Below are positions 1 through 7,952 of a stretch of 41,746 nucleotides of DNA, piece after piece. The stretch comes from Lapidilactobacillus luobeiensis. GTDB lineage: Bacteria; Bacillota; Bacilli; Lactobacillales; Lactobacillaceae. The first letter of the stretch is position 1. The number at the start of each line of letters is the position of its first letter. The notes beneath the pieces are model-generated. The model was not told the origin of the DNA, searched no databases, and was given only the letters and a program-made list of their open reading frames with translations. Made by a program: the position numbers and the translations under genes. The DNA is taken from the NCBI RefSeq assembly GCF_024345205.1, contig NZ_BROC01000027.1, forward strand, positions 1 through 41,746. The letters are read 5' to 3'.

Positions 1-67
1 CTCGGCCTTATTGTAGGCGATAAATCGCCAACAATAATATCGCGGCTGACTCACCCCCAGCCCGACC
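1..67 (+). repeat. Family B cloverleaf repeat, copy B0 (cut by window edge)
   Basis: Right-hand part of a family B element. It shows internal hairpin 2 at 8-37 (TTATTGT/ACAATAA stem) and the right terminal arm CACCCCCAGCCCGACC at 52-67, identical to the right arm of copy B6 at 40221-40236. The flank after the arm also matches the flank of B6. The left arm and hairpin 1 lie outside the window. Confidence 0.8.
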
Positions 68-101
68 TTCCGCCAAACGAGCAAACAGCCCACCAACGCC
101 A

Positions 102-220
102 GAGTGTGAGCCGATCTGGTCAGCGTCTGGGCATTACTAGCAATTGTTTTGAAAGCCGCACTTTGCTTTTGGAACAATTGTGTAGCTAAGTGCAAGGCGC
201 TGGGTCGACGAGCACGTTTT
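102..220 (+). repeat. Family A hairpin repeat, copy A1
   Basis: About 119 bp, starting GAGTGTG and ending AGCACGTTTT. The two halves are complementary: inner stem CAATTGTT/AACAATTG and outer stem CAGCG/CGCTG. It holds the family landmarks GGCATTACTAG (left) and GTAGCTAAG (right). It is followed without a gap by copy A2 in the same orientation. No coding potential is seen. Confidence 0.8.
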
Positions 221-340
221 GAGTGTGGAACACAACGGGTTGACTTTGAGCGTTAACCTATCCAGGATTTTGGAAGTGGGTTTCGCTTCCGAAATCCTGG
301 TGTAGTTATGCGGAAAAGTCAGTTACGTGTAGCACGTTTC
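221..340 (+). repeat. Family A hairpin repeat, copy A2
   Basis: Begins GAGTGTGGAACACAACGGG and ends AGCACGTTTC. The inner stem CCAGGATTT/AAATCCTGG differs from that of A1 but still pairs with itself. It forms a head-to-tail pair with A1. Confidence 0.85.
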
Positions 341-350
341 GACATCACAT

Positions 351-434
351 TCCGCTCCAGCCGCTCAACATTATTTTATTAGGTTAAACATCCACGTTGA
401 CAGGCAAGCTCTGGCCAATTGATTTAGTATCACG
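351..434 (+). repeat. Conserved non-coding module S, copy S0 (partial)
   Basis: Starts TCCGCTCCAGCCGCTCAAC and continues with segments such as GACAGGCAAGCTCTGGCC. These match 12608 onward (+) and the reverse complement of the region before 28278. No open frame is shared between the copies, so it reads as a structured or decayed spacer, not a gene. Confidence 0.6.
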
Positions 435-438
435 CTGA

Positions 439-466
439 CGGCGGTACAAATCAAAATGTACCGCCG
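439..466. other. Perfect stem-loop between repeats and rplL
   Basis: A 10-bp perfect inverted repeat (CGGCGGTACA / TGTACCGCCG) around an 8-base A-rich loop. There is no T-run after it on either strand, so it is not an obvious terminator. Function unknown. Confidence 0.6.
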
Positions 467-508
467 CTTGACCGCAACAATCCGCAAATAATCGATAACT
501 AGGCAAAC

Positions 509-556
509 AAAAAAAGCGACCAACGCCTTGATTGGCGATTATGGTCGCTTTCTTTT
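509..556 (-). terminator. Rho-independent terminator after rplL
   Basis: On the minus strand an AAAGCGACCA ... TGGTCGCTTTTTTT hairpin with a T-run lies about 20 bases after the rplL stop. It closes the rplJ-rplL transcript. Confidence 0.85.
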
Positions 557-574
557 GTTTTAAAGTTGTCCTGC

Positions 575-943
575 TTACTTGAAAGTAACAGTAGCGCCGA
601 CTTCTTCAAGTTTAGCTTTGATTGCTTCTGCATCTTCAGGAGCAACTGCTTCCTTGATGATCGAAGGAGCTTTGTCAACTAAGCCTTTAGCGTCTTTCAA
701 GCCTAATTCAGTGATTTCACGAACAGCCTTGATGACCTTAACTTTTTCTTGGCCTACTTCGGTCAATTCAACATTGACTTCAGTTGGTTCTGCGTCAGCA
801 GCAGCTGCGCCAGCACCAGCAGCAGCTACAGGAGCAGCTGCAGTAACGCCAAATTCTTCTTCGATTGCTTTAACTAAATCGTTTAATTCTAAGATCGTTG
901 CATCTTTTAATTGATCAACGATTGCTTGTGTGTCTAAAGCCAT
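575..943 (-). CDS. rplL: 50S ribosomal protein L7/L12
   Basis: Stalk protein of the large ribosomal subunit, present in several copies on L10 and recruiting translation GTPases. The 122-aa product begins [12 protein letters not shown]. It shows the family layout: N-terminal L10-binding/dimer helix region, an Ala/Gly-rich hinge at about residues 37-54, and the C-terminal domain ending in EVGATVTFK. The ATG at 943 is chosen because GGAGG precedes it by about 8 bases; an in-frame extension to 958 would overlap that site. It is co-transcribed with rplJ, 45 bases upstream, and followed by a strong terminator. Confidence 0.97.
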   Translation of the reverse strand: MALDTQAIVDQLKDATILELNDLVKAIEEEFGVTAAAPVAAAGAGAAAADAEPTEVNVELTEVGQEKVKVIKAVREITELGLKDAKGLVDKAPSIIKEAVAPEDAEAIKAKLEEVGATVTFK

Positions 944-988
944 TTTATTTTCCTCCAATTAGTTGGGTATGATTAACTTAAGCGGAAC

Positions 989-1495
989 TTAAGCTGCAGG
1001 TTCGTCGTCTTTTGCTTCGGCAACAGCCTTAACAGCATAAGCGACATTGCGAACAGGTGCTTGTAATACAGAAAGTAACATTGAAAGCATGCCATCGCGG
1101 TTTGGCAAAGTAGCCAATTCGTTGATCGCTTCCAAAGTAGCGACCTTACCTTCGATGATGCCGCCCTTGATTTCAAGCGCGTCAACTGTCTTAGCAAAGT
1201 TAGCCATGATCCGTGCTGGGGCAACGACGTCGTCATATGAAAAGGCAACGGCAGTTGGACCAGTGAATGTTTCGTCTAAGCCTTCGTAACCAGCCTTGTC
1301 AGCGGCACGACGTAAATAGGTATTCTTAACGACCTTCATCTCGACACCTGCTTCACGTAATTGTTTACGTAATTCAGTTGCCTGAGCAACAGTCAAACCT
1401 AAATAGTCAACCACAACAGCAGACTTAGCCCGTGAGAATTTGTCGAAAACATCATCAACAACAACGGCTTTTTGTGCAATAATTGCTTCACTCAT
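989..1495 (-). CDS. rplJ: 50S ribosomal protein L10
   Basis: L10 anchors the L7/L12 stalk to 23S rRNA. The 168-aa product begins MSEAIIAQK and carries typical L10 blocks ([34 protein letters not shown]) and a C-terminal Ala-rich L12-binding tail. The start at 1495 follows GGAGGTG with proper spacing. The gene has its own promoter and a leader with an attenuator hairpin, the usual site of L10-L12 feedback. rplL follows 45 bases later. Confidence 0.97.
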   Translation of the reverse strand: MSEAIIAQKAVVVDDVFDKFSRAKSAVVVDYLGLTVAQATELRKQLREAGVEMKVVKNTYLRRAADKAGYEGLDETFTGPTAVAFSYDDVVAPARIMANFAKTVDALEIKGGIIEGKVATLEAINELATLPNRDGMLSMLLSVLQAPVRNVAYAVKAVAEAKDDEPAA

Positions 1496-1655
1496 TTGAT
1501 TCACCTCCACATATTCATTATTTCTCTACGAGGAGCCCGAAAGAAAAAATCTCCGCGTCCAAAGACACAGAGATCCTGATTGCTCATTCATCATCTGGCC
1601 TCGGCAGGATATTAAGACGTGAGTCACCTGAGTCTTCGGTAGAAAAACTATTCTT
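1496..1655 (-). ncRNA. L10-type ribosomal protein leader with attenuator
   Basis: About 160 nt of untranslated mRNA before rplJ. It holds a hairpin at about 1549-1574 (ATCTC-GCGTC type stem) followed on the minus strand by a run of T, i.e. an intrinsic terminator placed before the coding start. Upstream of it are GC-rich pairings around 1590-1625. In Firmicutes this position is occupied by the L10 leader, where the L10-L12 complex favours termination. I infer the same role from position and structure. Confidence 0.7.
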
Positions 1656-1659
1656 AAAT

Positions 1660-1688
1660 AAGATAGCACGCCAAGGCATGCTTGTCAA
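1660..1688 (-). promoter_or_regulatory. Promoter of rplJ-rplL
   Basis: On the minus strand, TTGACA at 1688-1683, a 17-base spacer, then TATCTT at 1665-1660, preceded by TGC (extended -10). It lies just after the rplA stop and about 165 bases before rplJ, fitting a long leader transcript. Confidence 0.75.
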
Positions 1689-1702
1689 TCACTGTTCGTT
1701 GC

Positions 1703-2392
1703 TTACAACGAGTTAGCGTCAACCGTAACACCAGGGCCAAAAGTTGTTGTAACCGTCAAGCTCTTGATGTAAACACCCTTAGCCGAAGCTGGGCGAACCC
1801 GCACGATGCGGTCATTGAAAGCCTTCAAGTTTTCCAACAATTTTTCGTCAGAGAAGCTGACCTTGCCGATCGGCGCATGGATCAAACCAGCTTTGTCGAC
1901 ACGGTAAGTGACCTGACCAGCCTTAACATCGTTAACAGCCTTGGTAACATCCATGGTTACTGTGCCTGTCTTCGGGTTAGGCATCAAGCCTTTAGGTCCT
2001 AAGACCCGACCTAAACGACCAACTTTAGCCATCATTGGTGGTGTTGCCACAGCAACATCAAAATCCAACCAGCCGCCTTGGATCCGTTCAACTAAGTCGT
2101 CAGAACCAACGACATCAGCGCCGGCTTCTTCTGCAGCTTTAGCTTGTGGGCCTTCAGCAAAAACGACCACGCGTTGAGTCTTACCAGTACCATTAGGTAA
2201 AACCAAAGCGCCCCGGATCTGTTGATCAGCTTGTTTAGGGTCAACGGATAAGTTATAAGCAACTTCAACAGTTGCATCGAATTTTGCGAAATCGATTTGT
2301 TTCAATAACGCAACAGCTTCTTCAGCTGAGTATTGTTTGTCTTTATCGACTTGCTTTAGTGCTTCAACGTATTTCTTGCCATGTTTTGGCAT
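1703..2392 (-). CDS. rplA: 50S ribosomal protein L1
   Basis: L1 stalk protein of the large subunit, and in many bacteria the repressor of its own mRNA. The 229-aa product begins [12 protein letters not shown] and shows the family blocks [32 protein letters not shown] and the C-terminal [11 protein letters not shown]. The ATG at 2392 is preceded by AAGGAGG; the longer reading to 2410 would run through that site. It sits 98 bases after rplK, with an L1-type leader hairpin in the gap. Confidence 0.97.
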   Translation of the reverse strand: MPKHGKKYVEALKQVDKDKQYSAEEAVALLKQIDFAKFDATVEVAYNLSVDPKQADQQIRGALVLPNGTGKTQRVVVFAEGPQAKAAEEAGADVVGSDDLVERIQGGWLDFDVAVATPPMMAKVGRLGRVLGPKGLMPNPKTGTVTMDVTKAVNDVKAGQVTYRVDKAGLIHAPIGKVSFSDEKLLENLKAFNDRIVRVRPASAKGVYIKSLTVTTTFGPGVTVDANSL

Positions 2393-2412
2393 TATTTTTC
2401 CTCCTTGCAAAT

Positions 2413-2441
2413 GTGGTCAAATGGACTAATAGTCCTCCCAC
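2413..2441 (-). ncRNA. L1-type mRNA leader hairpin before rplA
   Basis: Minus-strand GTGGGAGGACT...AGTCCATTTGACCAC forms a stem with an internal asymmetric loop, 21 bases before the rplA start. The GTGGGAGG / GACCAC arrangement resembles L1 binding sites in Firmicutes mRNA. A near-identical element lies before rplK at 2943-2976. Confidence 0.55.
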
Positions 2442-2490
2442 TTGATCAAACAATTTTCATTGTTTATCCGACTAACAATCAGCGAGCAGT

Positions 2491-2916
2491 TTAGTCAGTG
2501 ACTTCAAAGCCCATACTTCTTGCAGTACCTTCAACCATGCGCATTGCTGCTTCTACATCAGCGGCGTTTAGGTCTTGCATTTTGGTTTCGGCAATTTGAC
2601 GAACTTGGTCTTTAGTGACCTTAGCGACCTTCTTGGTGTTCGGTTCGCCTGAACCATGGTCCACACCAGCAGCCTTCTTCAAAAGAACGGCAGCTGGAGG
2701 GGTCTTCGTTACGAAATCGAATGAACGATCTTCATAAACGGTGATCACAACTGGAATGATCATGCCTGCTTGGTCAGCAGTCCGTGCGTTGAAATCTTTG
2801 GTGAAGCCCATAATGTTGATACCGGCTTGACCTAATGCAGGACCTACTGGAGGCGCTGGTGTTGCCTTACCAGCTGGGATCTGTAACTTAACGACATTTG
2901 CTACTTTTTTTGCCAC
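2491..2916 (-). CDS. rplK: 50S ribosomal protein L11
   Basis: L11 binds the GTPase-associated centre of 23S rRNA. The 141-aa product reads (GTG start) [18 protein letters not shown], with the hallmark [13 protein letters not shown] and MGFTKDFN blocks and the C-terminal RNA-binding part ending [12 protein letters not shown]. The GTG at 2916 is chosen because GGAGG lies 9 bases upstream and it gives the normal family length. Upstream in-frame codons would add about 36 residues unlike L11. First gene of rplK-rplA, with its own promoter and leader. Confidence 0.96.
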   Translation of the reverse strand: MAKKVANVVKLQIPAGKATPAPPVGPALGQAGINIMGFTKDFNARTADQAGMIIPVVITVYEDRSFDFVTKTPPAAVLLKKAAGVDHGSGEPNTKKVAKVTKDQVRQIAETKMQDLNAADVEAAMRMVEGTARSMGFEVTD

Positions 2917-2942
2917 GGGATAAAACCTCCTTAATCCGTGTT

Positions 2943-2976
2943 GTGGTAAATGGAGATCAGTGATTTCTCCTCCCAC
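2943..2976 (-). ncRNA. L1-like leader hairpin before rplK
   Basis: Minus-strand GTGGGAGGAGA...TCTCCATTTACCAC repeats the architecture of the element before rplA: the same GTGGGAGGA 5' side, and ATTT before ACCAC on the 3' side. It is transcribed from the rplK promoter just upstream. It probably lets L1 control the rplK-rplA mRNA (inference). Confidence 0.55.
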
Positions 2977-2994
2977 ATAAAAGCACACTAGAGT

Positions 2995-3024
2995 AATATA
3001 GCACATTATTCGGGACTCTGGCAA
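2995..3024 (-). promoter_or_regulatory. Promoter of rplK-rplA
   Basis: Minus strand: TTGCCA (3024-3019), 18-base spacer, TATATT (3000-2995) with TGC in front (extended -10). The start site would fall shortly before the leader hairpin. Confidence 0.65.
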
Positions 3025-3078
3025 TCATTCTTGAGATTTTATTCAGAAAATATTGCCGGTCATTTTTCCGAAAATGGC

Positions 3079-3627
3079 TTAGACGAGTTTATCGACCTGA
3101 TCAAAATCAAGTTCGGCGTTGGTCTCACGGTTGAACATATCGATCACGACTTTCAATTTCAGTTTTTCCGGATCGACTTCAATGATCTTACCGGTCATTC
3201 CTGAAAAGGCGCCGTCAATGATCTTGATCGTTTCGCCAACACCGAAATCAAGATCAGCATGACGACTACTCATTCCCAAATCACGCAGGATATGTTCGAT
3301 CTCGCTTTGTAATAATGGCGCAGGCTTACTACCGGCCCCGTGACTACCCACAAAACCAGTAACACCCGGTGTATTCCGCACTACGAACCAAGCTTGGTCA
3401 GTCATGACCATTTCGACCAAAACATAGCCTGGAAAAGTTTTTCGCATTTCTTCTTTTTCCTTACCATTCTTGATCTCGCGCTCACTTTGTTCTGGCACGA
3501 TCACCCGAAAAATATTATTTTCCATTCCCATTGACTGGGCCCGGGATTCCAAGTTTGCCTTCACTTTATTCTCGTAACCAGAATATGTGTGGAGGACATA
3601 CCATTGTTTTGCTACTGATTCAACCAT
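3079..3627 (-). CDS. nusG: Transcription termination/antitermination factor NusG
   Basis: NusG binds RNA polymerase and modulates pausing and termination, and couples to the ribosome. The 182-aa product (MVESVAKQWYVLHTYSGYENKVKANL) has the N-terminal NGN domain with FPGYVLVEMVM and NTPGVTGFVG, and the C-terminal KOW domain (GVGETIKIIDGAFSGMTGKI). The ATG at 3627 is preferred: AAAGGA lies 9 bases upstream, while the in-frame TTG at 3654 has no ribosome site. It follows secE, as is usual. Confidence 0.96.
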   Translation of the reverse strand: MVESVAKQWYVLHTYSGYENKVKANLESRAQSMGMENNIFRVIVPEQSEREIKNGKEKEEMRKTFPGYVLVEMVMTDQAWFVVRNTPGVTGFVGSHGAGSKPAPLLQSEIEHILRDLGMSSRHADLDFGVGETIKIIDGAFSGMTGKIIEVDPEKLKLKVVIDMFNRETNAELDFDQVDKLV

Positions 3628-3754
3628 TTTACTGATTCCTTTCTTTTTTGCCAAAATAAAAAAACTCCGTCAACACGAAGTTTTCTGCTTGCTTTGATTA
3701 TACTGAAAAAACGCACTGGCTGCAAGTAACAACCTATTTTTTACTGAAACTATT

Positions 3755-3934
3755 TCAGAACAACAATTTCAGTAATTTGGAAATCACAAAATCGCAAAGC
3801 GCAAAGTATGCGGCGAATAAGATCGACGTTGAAACAACGACCCAACTATCGCGACGCGTCTGCTTCATAGTTGGCCATTCGACCAACTTCATTTCTTGAC
3901 CAACACTTCCAAAAAACTTAAATAACCGTTTCAT
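3755..3934 (-). CDS. secE: Preprotein translocase subunit SecE
   Basis: Small essential subunit of the SecYEG membrane channel. Translation of the minus strand gives 59 aa beginning MKRLFKFFGSVGQEMKLVEW, then PTMKQTRRDSWVVV and a single C-terminal membrane segment (about residues 31-51) ending LLKLLF. The conserved amphipathic EMKLVEWPT block before the membrane span is the SecE signature. GAGGAG precedes the chosen ATG by 8 bases; an ATG four bases upstream, in another frame, hits a stop after one more codon. It lies between rpmG and nusG, the standard order. Confidence 0.95.
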   Translation of the reverse strand: MKRLFKFFGSVGQEMKLVEWPTMKQTRRDSWVVVSTSILFAAYFALCDFVISKLLKLLF

Positions 3935-3974
3935 TTCATTAACTCCTCAACCATCTCACTAGGATCGCACACCA

Positions 3975-4124
3975 TTAACGCGTTTCTTTATGTAGGGTAT
4001 GTTTCCCACAATGTTTACAAAATTTCTTGACTTCAAGCCGCTCAGTCCGTTGGTTATTCTCGGAAATCGTATAATTTCGCGATCCACAAACGGTACAAGC
4101 CAGCGCAACTTTCTTCACTGCCAT
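3975..4124 (-). CDS. rpmG: 50S ribosomal protein L33
   Basis: Translation gives 49 aa starting [19 protein letters not shown] and ending [12 protein letters not shown]. The two Cys pairs (C10-x2-C13 and C36-x2-C39) mark the zinc-binding form of L33. AAGGTGG precedes the ATG. It is the first gene of rpmG-secE-nusG, with a promoter just upstream. Confidence 0.95.
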   Translation of the reverse strand: MAVKKVALACTVCGSRNYTISENNQRTERLEVKKFCKHCGKHTLHKETR

Positions 4125-4151
4125 CTAGATTCCACCTTTTAAACTAGGTTA

Positions 4152-4180
4152 AATTTAGCATACCCACCTTAAAAAAGCAA
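4152..4180 (-). promoter_or_regulatory. Promoter of rpmG-secE-nusG
   Basis: Minus strand: TTGCTT (4180-4175), 17 bases, TAAATT (4157-4152) with TGC before it. About 30 bases upstream of the rpmG start. Confidence 0.6.
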
Positions 4181-4316
4181 GCGTCATCCGGGCAAGTAGC
4201 ACAAGGTTGCGGTCAGCCCCATGAGCGTTAATAGGCTCAATTCGCTCGAGCCGGGCGACAGATCAGACCGATATCAGCGCATAACTATCTCTGCCGCTCA
4301 AGAATTCATGCCAGAT

Positions 4317-4342
4317 AAAAAGCTGCTTTCCAGCAGCTTTTT
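4317..4342 (-). terminator. Terminator after the sigma factor gene
   Basis: AAAAAGCTGCT / AGCAGCTTTTT hairpin directly after the sigma-factor stop at 4353. The flanking A and T runs could let it work on both strands. Confidence 0.8.
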
Positions 4343-4352
4343 ACCAGCTCAT

Positions 4353-4919
4353 TCAAGTCAAGAACCGTTTCAATTTCACACGACAACGATCGATGCCCCG
4401 TTCTAATTGCTTAGGCGTGCAACCTAATCGTTGACAGGTCGTCTGGGACTCAGCATCATGCACGGCCACGCGAAAGGCCTGTAACTCAAAATAGGATAAA
4501 GAATCAAGAAATTTAGGAAAATCCCAGAAAAGCGCTTGAGGAAATGTCGCGGTCCCCCGCCAATCATAATTCAAGAAATCCTCGCCTAATTTTGAATCAT
4601 AAGAAACACTTTCAGTGTCCGCACGGCGTTTCAAAGCCAGTTCACGACGAACCAAACTGCGGATATGATTATGGAATCTTAACTTGAAAAAAGCTCCGAA
4701 TTGACAATCGTGATGGGTACAATACAGCAAACACGTCTGATAACAAACGATCCGTGCCTCTTGTTGCCATTCATCAGGTCCAAACAGGCGTAAATAGTAT
4801 TGCCGCGAAACATTTTGGATCATCGGCTGATACTTGGTCAATAAAGCCTCTAACGCTTGTGAATCGCCGTTCTCTTGAACGGCCGTAATCAATTCGAATT
4901 CTTCTTGATTAAAGCTCAT
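4353..4919 (-). CDS. SigH/ComX-like alternative sigma factor
   Basis: 188-aa protein of the sigma-70 family. The N-terminal third carries a region-2-like segment (ALLTKYQPMIQNVSRQYY ... DEWQQEARIVCYQT ... FGAFFKLRFHNHIRSLVRREL), and the C-terminus a helix-turn-helix region-4-like part (LSYFELQAFRVAVHDAESQ ... GCTPKQLERGIDRCRVKLKRFL). Position between rlmB and rpmG is where lactobacilli carry the SigH/ComX homologue linked to competence genes. The start at 4919 follows GGAG by 9 bases. It has its own terminator. The regulon cannot be read from the window. Confidence 0.85.
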   Translation of the reverse strand: MSFNQEEFELITAVQENGDSQALEALLTKYQPMIQNVSRQYYLRLFGPDEWQQEARIVCYQTCLLYCTHHDCQFGAFFKLRFHNHIRSLVRRELALKRRADTESVSYDSKLGEDFLNYDWRGTATFPQALFWDFPKFLDSLSYFELQAFRVAVHDAESQTTCQRLGCTPKQLERGIDRCRVKLKRFLT

Positions 4920-5062
4920 AAAAGATCGCTCCATTATGGGCACTTTCTGACTCTTTCATTCTAATTGATTATATGCAGCATTTAAAGCGAACGTACGTTT
5001 ATTAGTGTATTATGTCACATTATGAGAATCATTATACGTTGAAAAGCGTATATTATTACCTT

Positions 5063-6010
5063 TTAGGCCAAAGGATGACGCTGATCGAAGACGTGATAAA
5101 GCAAGACCGAGGTGGCCACACTGGCGTTCAAGCTCTGGACATGACCGATCATTGGGATAGTCACTAACCCGTCGACGGTTTTGGCAACCAGTGGCGAGAT
5201 GCCCTTGCCTTCATTGCCGATCACCAAGGCCATGGGTCCCCGACTATTCCATTGCCTGTAATCTTCGCCGGCCATCGCGGTCCCAAAGACCCAAATACCC
5301 TGATCTTTTAATTCCTTGATCGTCGCGACCAGATTGGTGACCCGCGCGACCGGCACATGTTCCAGCGCCCCAGTCGCCGTTTTCGCAACCACGGCAGTGA
5401 CCCCCACCGATCGACGCTTGGGAATGATCACCCCGTGCGCGCCGATGGCATCGGCGGTCCGCAGGATCGAGCCAAGATTATGGGGATCATTCAAATTATC
5501 CAAAATGATCAATAAAGGCGCTTCGTCTTTCGCAGCTGCCTGAGCCAAGATCGTGCTGACCGGCACATAATCATAGGGCGCGACGGTGATCAAGATGCCT
5601 TGATGATTGCCTTGATCGGTCAATTCGTCCAAGCGGGTCTTGGGAACCTCTTGCAAGACCAAGCGATGCTGACTGGCAAATTCGCGAGCCTGATCAGCTA
5701 ACTCGCCATGCAACCCTTTTTGGAGGAAAATTTTGTTGACCTTATCGGCCGCGCCATCATTAATGTATGACAAAGCCGCGTGTTTACCGTAAATGAATTC
5801 AGTTTCCGGCTGCAAAGCCTGATCCGACTGTTGTTCGTTGTCAGCTTCTGGTTGTGCTCGTTGCGGGCGATCGCGCCGATCATTCCGGTCGCTTCCCCGA
5901 GGACCAGCGGCTGACCGCCGTGGTGGCCGCCGACCCGGCCGTTCATTACGGCTATTGTCCCGATCTTTGCCGCGTTCCGGACGTGACGCCCCTGTACGCT
6001 TATTTTTCAT
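5063..6010 (-). CDS. rlmB: 23S rRNA (guanosine-2'-O-)-methyltransferase, RlmB/TrmH family
   Basis: SPOUT-fold enzyme that methylates the ribose of a guanosine in 23S rRNA (Gm2251 in E. coli). 315 aa. Residues 1 to about 65 are an unusual Arg/Asp/Gly/Pro-rich, probably disordered tail. The substrate-binding domain follows (FIYGKHAALSYIND ... VLQEVPKTRLDELT), then the SPOUT domain with LDNLNDPHNLGSILRTADA, ALVIGNEGKGIS and QSLNASVATSVLLY (the three SpoU motifs). It starts 4 bases after mrnC, with GGAG before the ATG, in the cysS-mrnC-rlmB operon. Confidence 0.93.
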   Translation of the reverse strand: MKNKRTGASRPERGKDRDNSRNERPGRRPPRRSAAGPRGSDRNDRRDRPQRAQPEADNEQQSDQALQPETEFIYGKHAALSYINDGAADKVNKIFLQKGLHGELADQAREFASQHRLVLQEVPKTRLDELTDQGNHQGILITVAPYDYVPVSTILAQAAAKDEAPLLIILDNLNDPHNLGSILRTADAIGAHGVIIPKRRSVGVTAVVAKTATGALEHVPVARVTNLVATIKELKDQGIWVFGTAMAGEDYRQWNSRGPMALVIGNEGKGISPLVAKTVDGLVTIPMIGHVQSLNASVATSVLLYHVFDQRHPLA

Positions 6011-6014
6011 GATT

Positions 6015-6440
6015 TTATTCTCCTTCGGCTACTTCGGCCGCTTCGATCGTGGTGATACACCATTGGGCCAATTCCGTGATCCGTTCCGTCGCGTCGGTCA
6101 ACTTCAAATAGCCGAAAACCGCCTCAAACCCGGTGGATTGACGATAGGTTGTCACCGAAGCGTTCTTCGCTTTGGTGTAACTTTTGGCGTTGCGTCCGCG
6201 ATGGAAAATGCTGATCTCGGTCGCGGTCAGCACCCCTTGGGCCAACATCGTTTGAATCAAAAAGGCTTGGGCCTTGGCTGAGACATAGTGGACCGCCCGC
6301 TTTTGCAATTGATTGGGCTTGGACAAGCCTAACTCAAGTAAATGCTGGCGAACGAAAACCTCATAAACCCCATCGCCTAAGTAGGCCAAGGCGATCCCAT
6401 TCAATTGCTGGGCTAAGTTTGGATTGACTGGTTGACTCAT
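6015..6440 (-). CDS. mrnC: Mini-ribonuclease III
   Basis: Dimeric RNase III-like nuclease without a double-stranded RNA-binding domain; in Bacillus it matures 23S rRNA ends. 141 aa. The catalytic-region motif [18 protein letters not shown] is at about residues 19-36, with SAKAQAFLI and the C-terminal [13 protein letters not shown] block. The ATG at 6440 overlaps the cysS stop as ATGA and is preceded by AGGTGG; a start four codons earlier is less likely. Coupling to cysS and rlmB is typical. Confidence 0.93.
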   Translation of the reverse strand: MSQPVNPNLAQQLNGIALAYLGDGVYEVFVRQHLLELGLSKPNQLQKRAVHYVSAKAQAFLIQTMLAQGVLTATEISIFHRGRNAKSYTKAKNASVTTYRQSTGFEAVFGYLKLTDATERITELAQWCITTIEAAEVAEGE

Positions 6441-7843
6441 TGCCGGCGCCACCTCGTTCCTTGGGCTGTATCTTCCAAAATAATCTGGCGCGCGGCCAAC
6501 TCGTCACGGATCCGATCGCTGGTCGCATAGTCTTTGGCCGCCCGCGCCGCATTGCGCGCCACGATCAGATCAGCGACCTCGCTATCAACGCCTTCAGTTT
6601 GGCTGAGATCCACGCCGAAAACTGCCAGAAATTCATCGAGTTGACCCACATAAGCCATCAGATCATCCAATTTCACAGCCGGCGCCGCCGCATATTTATT
6701 GGCGCTGCGAATAAATTCGTGGACCACCGCTAAACCGTTTTGAACATTGAAATCATCATCCATCGCCGCAATGAAATTCTGGCGAAATTCAGCGATCGCG
6801 CTCAGAATCGGCGCGCTACTGCCTGAAGTGGCGTCCTTGCGCCGGTACAGCAGATTCGCTCGGGCCACTTTGAAACGTTGGATCTCGTTCAGCGCGTCTT
6901 CCAAGCCGGCCTCGGTATAACGCAAAGGGCGGCGATAATGGGTCCCCGCCATAAAGAACCGAACCGCTTGATGGTCGAAATCGGCCAAAGCTGCCCGTGC
7001 GGTCACAAAATTCCCTAAAGACTTACTCATTTTCTCGTCGTCGGTGCCCACCGTGACAAAGCCATTGTGGACCCAATAGTTGGCAAACTTTTGCCCGGTG
7101 TAGCTTTCACTTTGGGCGATCTCATTTTCATGATGAGGAAATTCCAAATCTTCGCCGCCGCCGTGAATATCAATAGTAGCGCCTAGATACTTGATCGCCA
7201 TCACCGAACATTCCACGTGCCAACCAGGGGAACCCGCACCCCAAGGAGAGTCCCAAGCCACTTCGCCGGGCTTGGCCGCCTTCCACAGCGCGAAATCGAT
7301 CGGATCTTCTTTGCGAGCCGTTTCCGCGTCATTGGTCCGTTGACTGGCGCCCACCTCTAACTCAGAAAGAGGCTGGTGGGACAATTGACCATAGTTAGGG
7401 AATTGCTGCGCGCGAAAATAAACGTCCCCAGCGACTTCGTAGGCCAAATTCTTGGCAATCAGGTCGCTGACCAAGGCGATGATGCCGCTGATGTTCTCGG
7501 TGGCGCGGGGATGATAGGTGGCCGGTTCGATATTCAAGGCCGCCGTATCCTCATTGAAGGCCGCGATGTACTTGGCTGCCACCGCCGCCACAGTTGTTTG
7601 TTCACTGACCGCTGTTCGCGCCAGCTTCTCGCCGATATCTGTGAAATTCGAAATATAATCAACTTGATAACCGCTAAATTCCAAATAACGCCGCATCGTA
7701 TCAAAAGCTACGGCACTGCGCGCGTTACCAATATGGATGTAATTATAAACGGTCGGTCCACAAACATACATTTTGACCCGACCGGGTGTCAGCGGCCGAA
7801 AGATTTCTTTCTCCCGCGACAAGGTATTATATATTTTAAGCAT
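6437..7843 (-). CDS. cysS: Cysteinyl-tRNA synthetase
   Basis: Charges tRNA-Cys. 468 aa, class [20 protein letters not shown] gives the zinc-ligand Cys and the HIGH-type motif (HIGN); [14 protein letters not shown] and [14 protein letters not shown] give further zinc ligands; KMSKSLGN is the KMSKS loop; a helical anticodon-binding part follows. The ATG at 7843 follows GAGGA by 7 bases. The upstream in-frame TTG at 7861 has no site. It overlaps mrnC by 4 bases. A hairpin terminator separates it from gltX. Confidence 0.96.
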   Translation of the reverse strand: MLKIYNTLSREKEIFRPLTPGRVKMYVCGPTVYNYIHIGNARSAVAFDTMRRYLEFSGYQVDYISNFTDIGEKLARTAVSEQTTVAAVAAKYIAAFNEDTAALNIEPATYHPRATENISGIIALVSDLIAKNLAYEVAGDVYFRAQQFPNYGQLSHQPLSELEVGASQRTNDAETARKEDPIDFALWKAAKPGEVAWDSPWGAGSPGWHVECSVMAIKYLGATIDIHGGGEDLEFPHHENEIAQSESYTGQKFANYWVHNGFVTVGTDDEKMSKSLGNFVTARAALADFDHQAVRFFMAGTHYRRPLRYTEAGLEDALNEIQRFKVARANLLYRRKDATSGSSAPILSAIAEFRQNFIAAMDDDFNVQNGLAVVHEFIRSANKYAAAPAVKLDDLMAYVGQLDEFLAVFGVDLSQTEGVDSEVADLIVARNAARAAKDYATSDRIRDELAARQIILEDTAQGTRWRRQ

Positions 7844-7866
7844 ACGATCATCCTCACTCAACTAAC

Positions 7867-7911
7867 AAAAAAAGACTGGTCTACCGAACATGCTGTTCAG
7901 TTCCAGTCTTT
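7867..7911 (-). terminator. Terminator between gltX and cysS
   Basis: On the minus strand AAAGACTGG ... CCAGTCTTTTTTT, an 8-9 bp stem with a long loop and a T-run, beginning about 40 bases after the gltX stop. cysS probably has its own promoter, or depends on read-through. Confidence 0.7.
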
Positions 7912-7952
7912 AATATATCATAAAACCTTAACTTGCGGCAGATAAACCGTCA

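Noticed and set aside
579-914. 111-codon frame opposite rplL
   Set aside because: Shadow of the Ala-rich rplL sequence; no ribosome site, no known product.
4183-4316. Possible degenerate family A copy between sigH and rpmG
   Set aside because: Only short matches such as GAGCGTTAATAGG; the arms do not pair over a useful length.
5034-5051. Inverted repeat ATACG-N8-CGTAT between rlmB and the sigma factor gene
   Set aside because: Short and AT-rich, among many -10-like sequences; not enough to call an operator.
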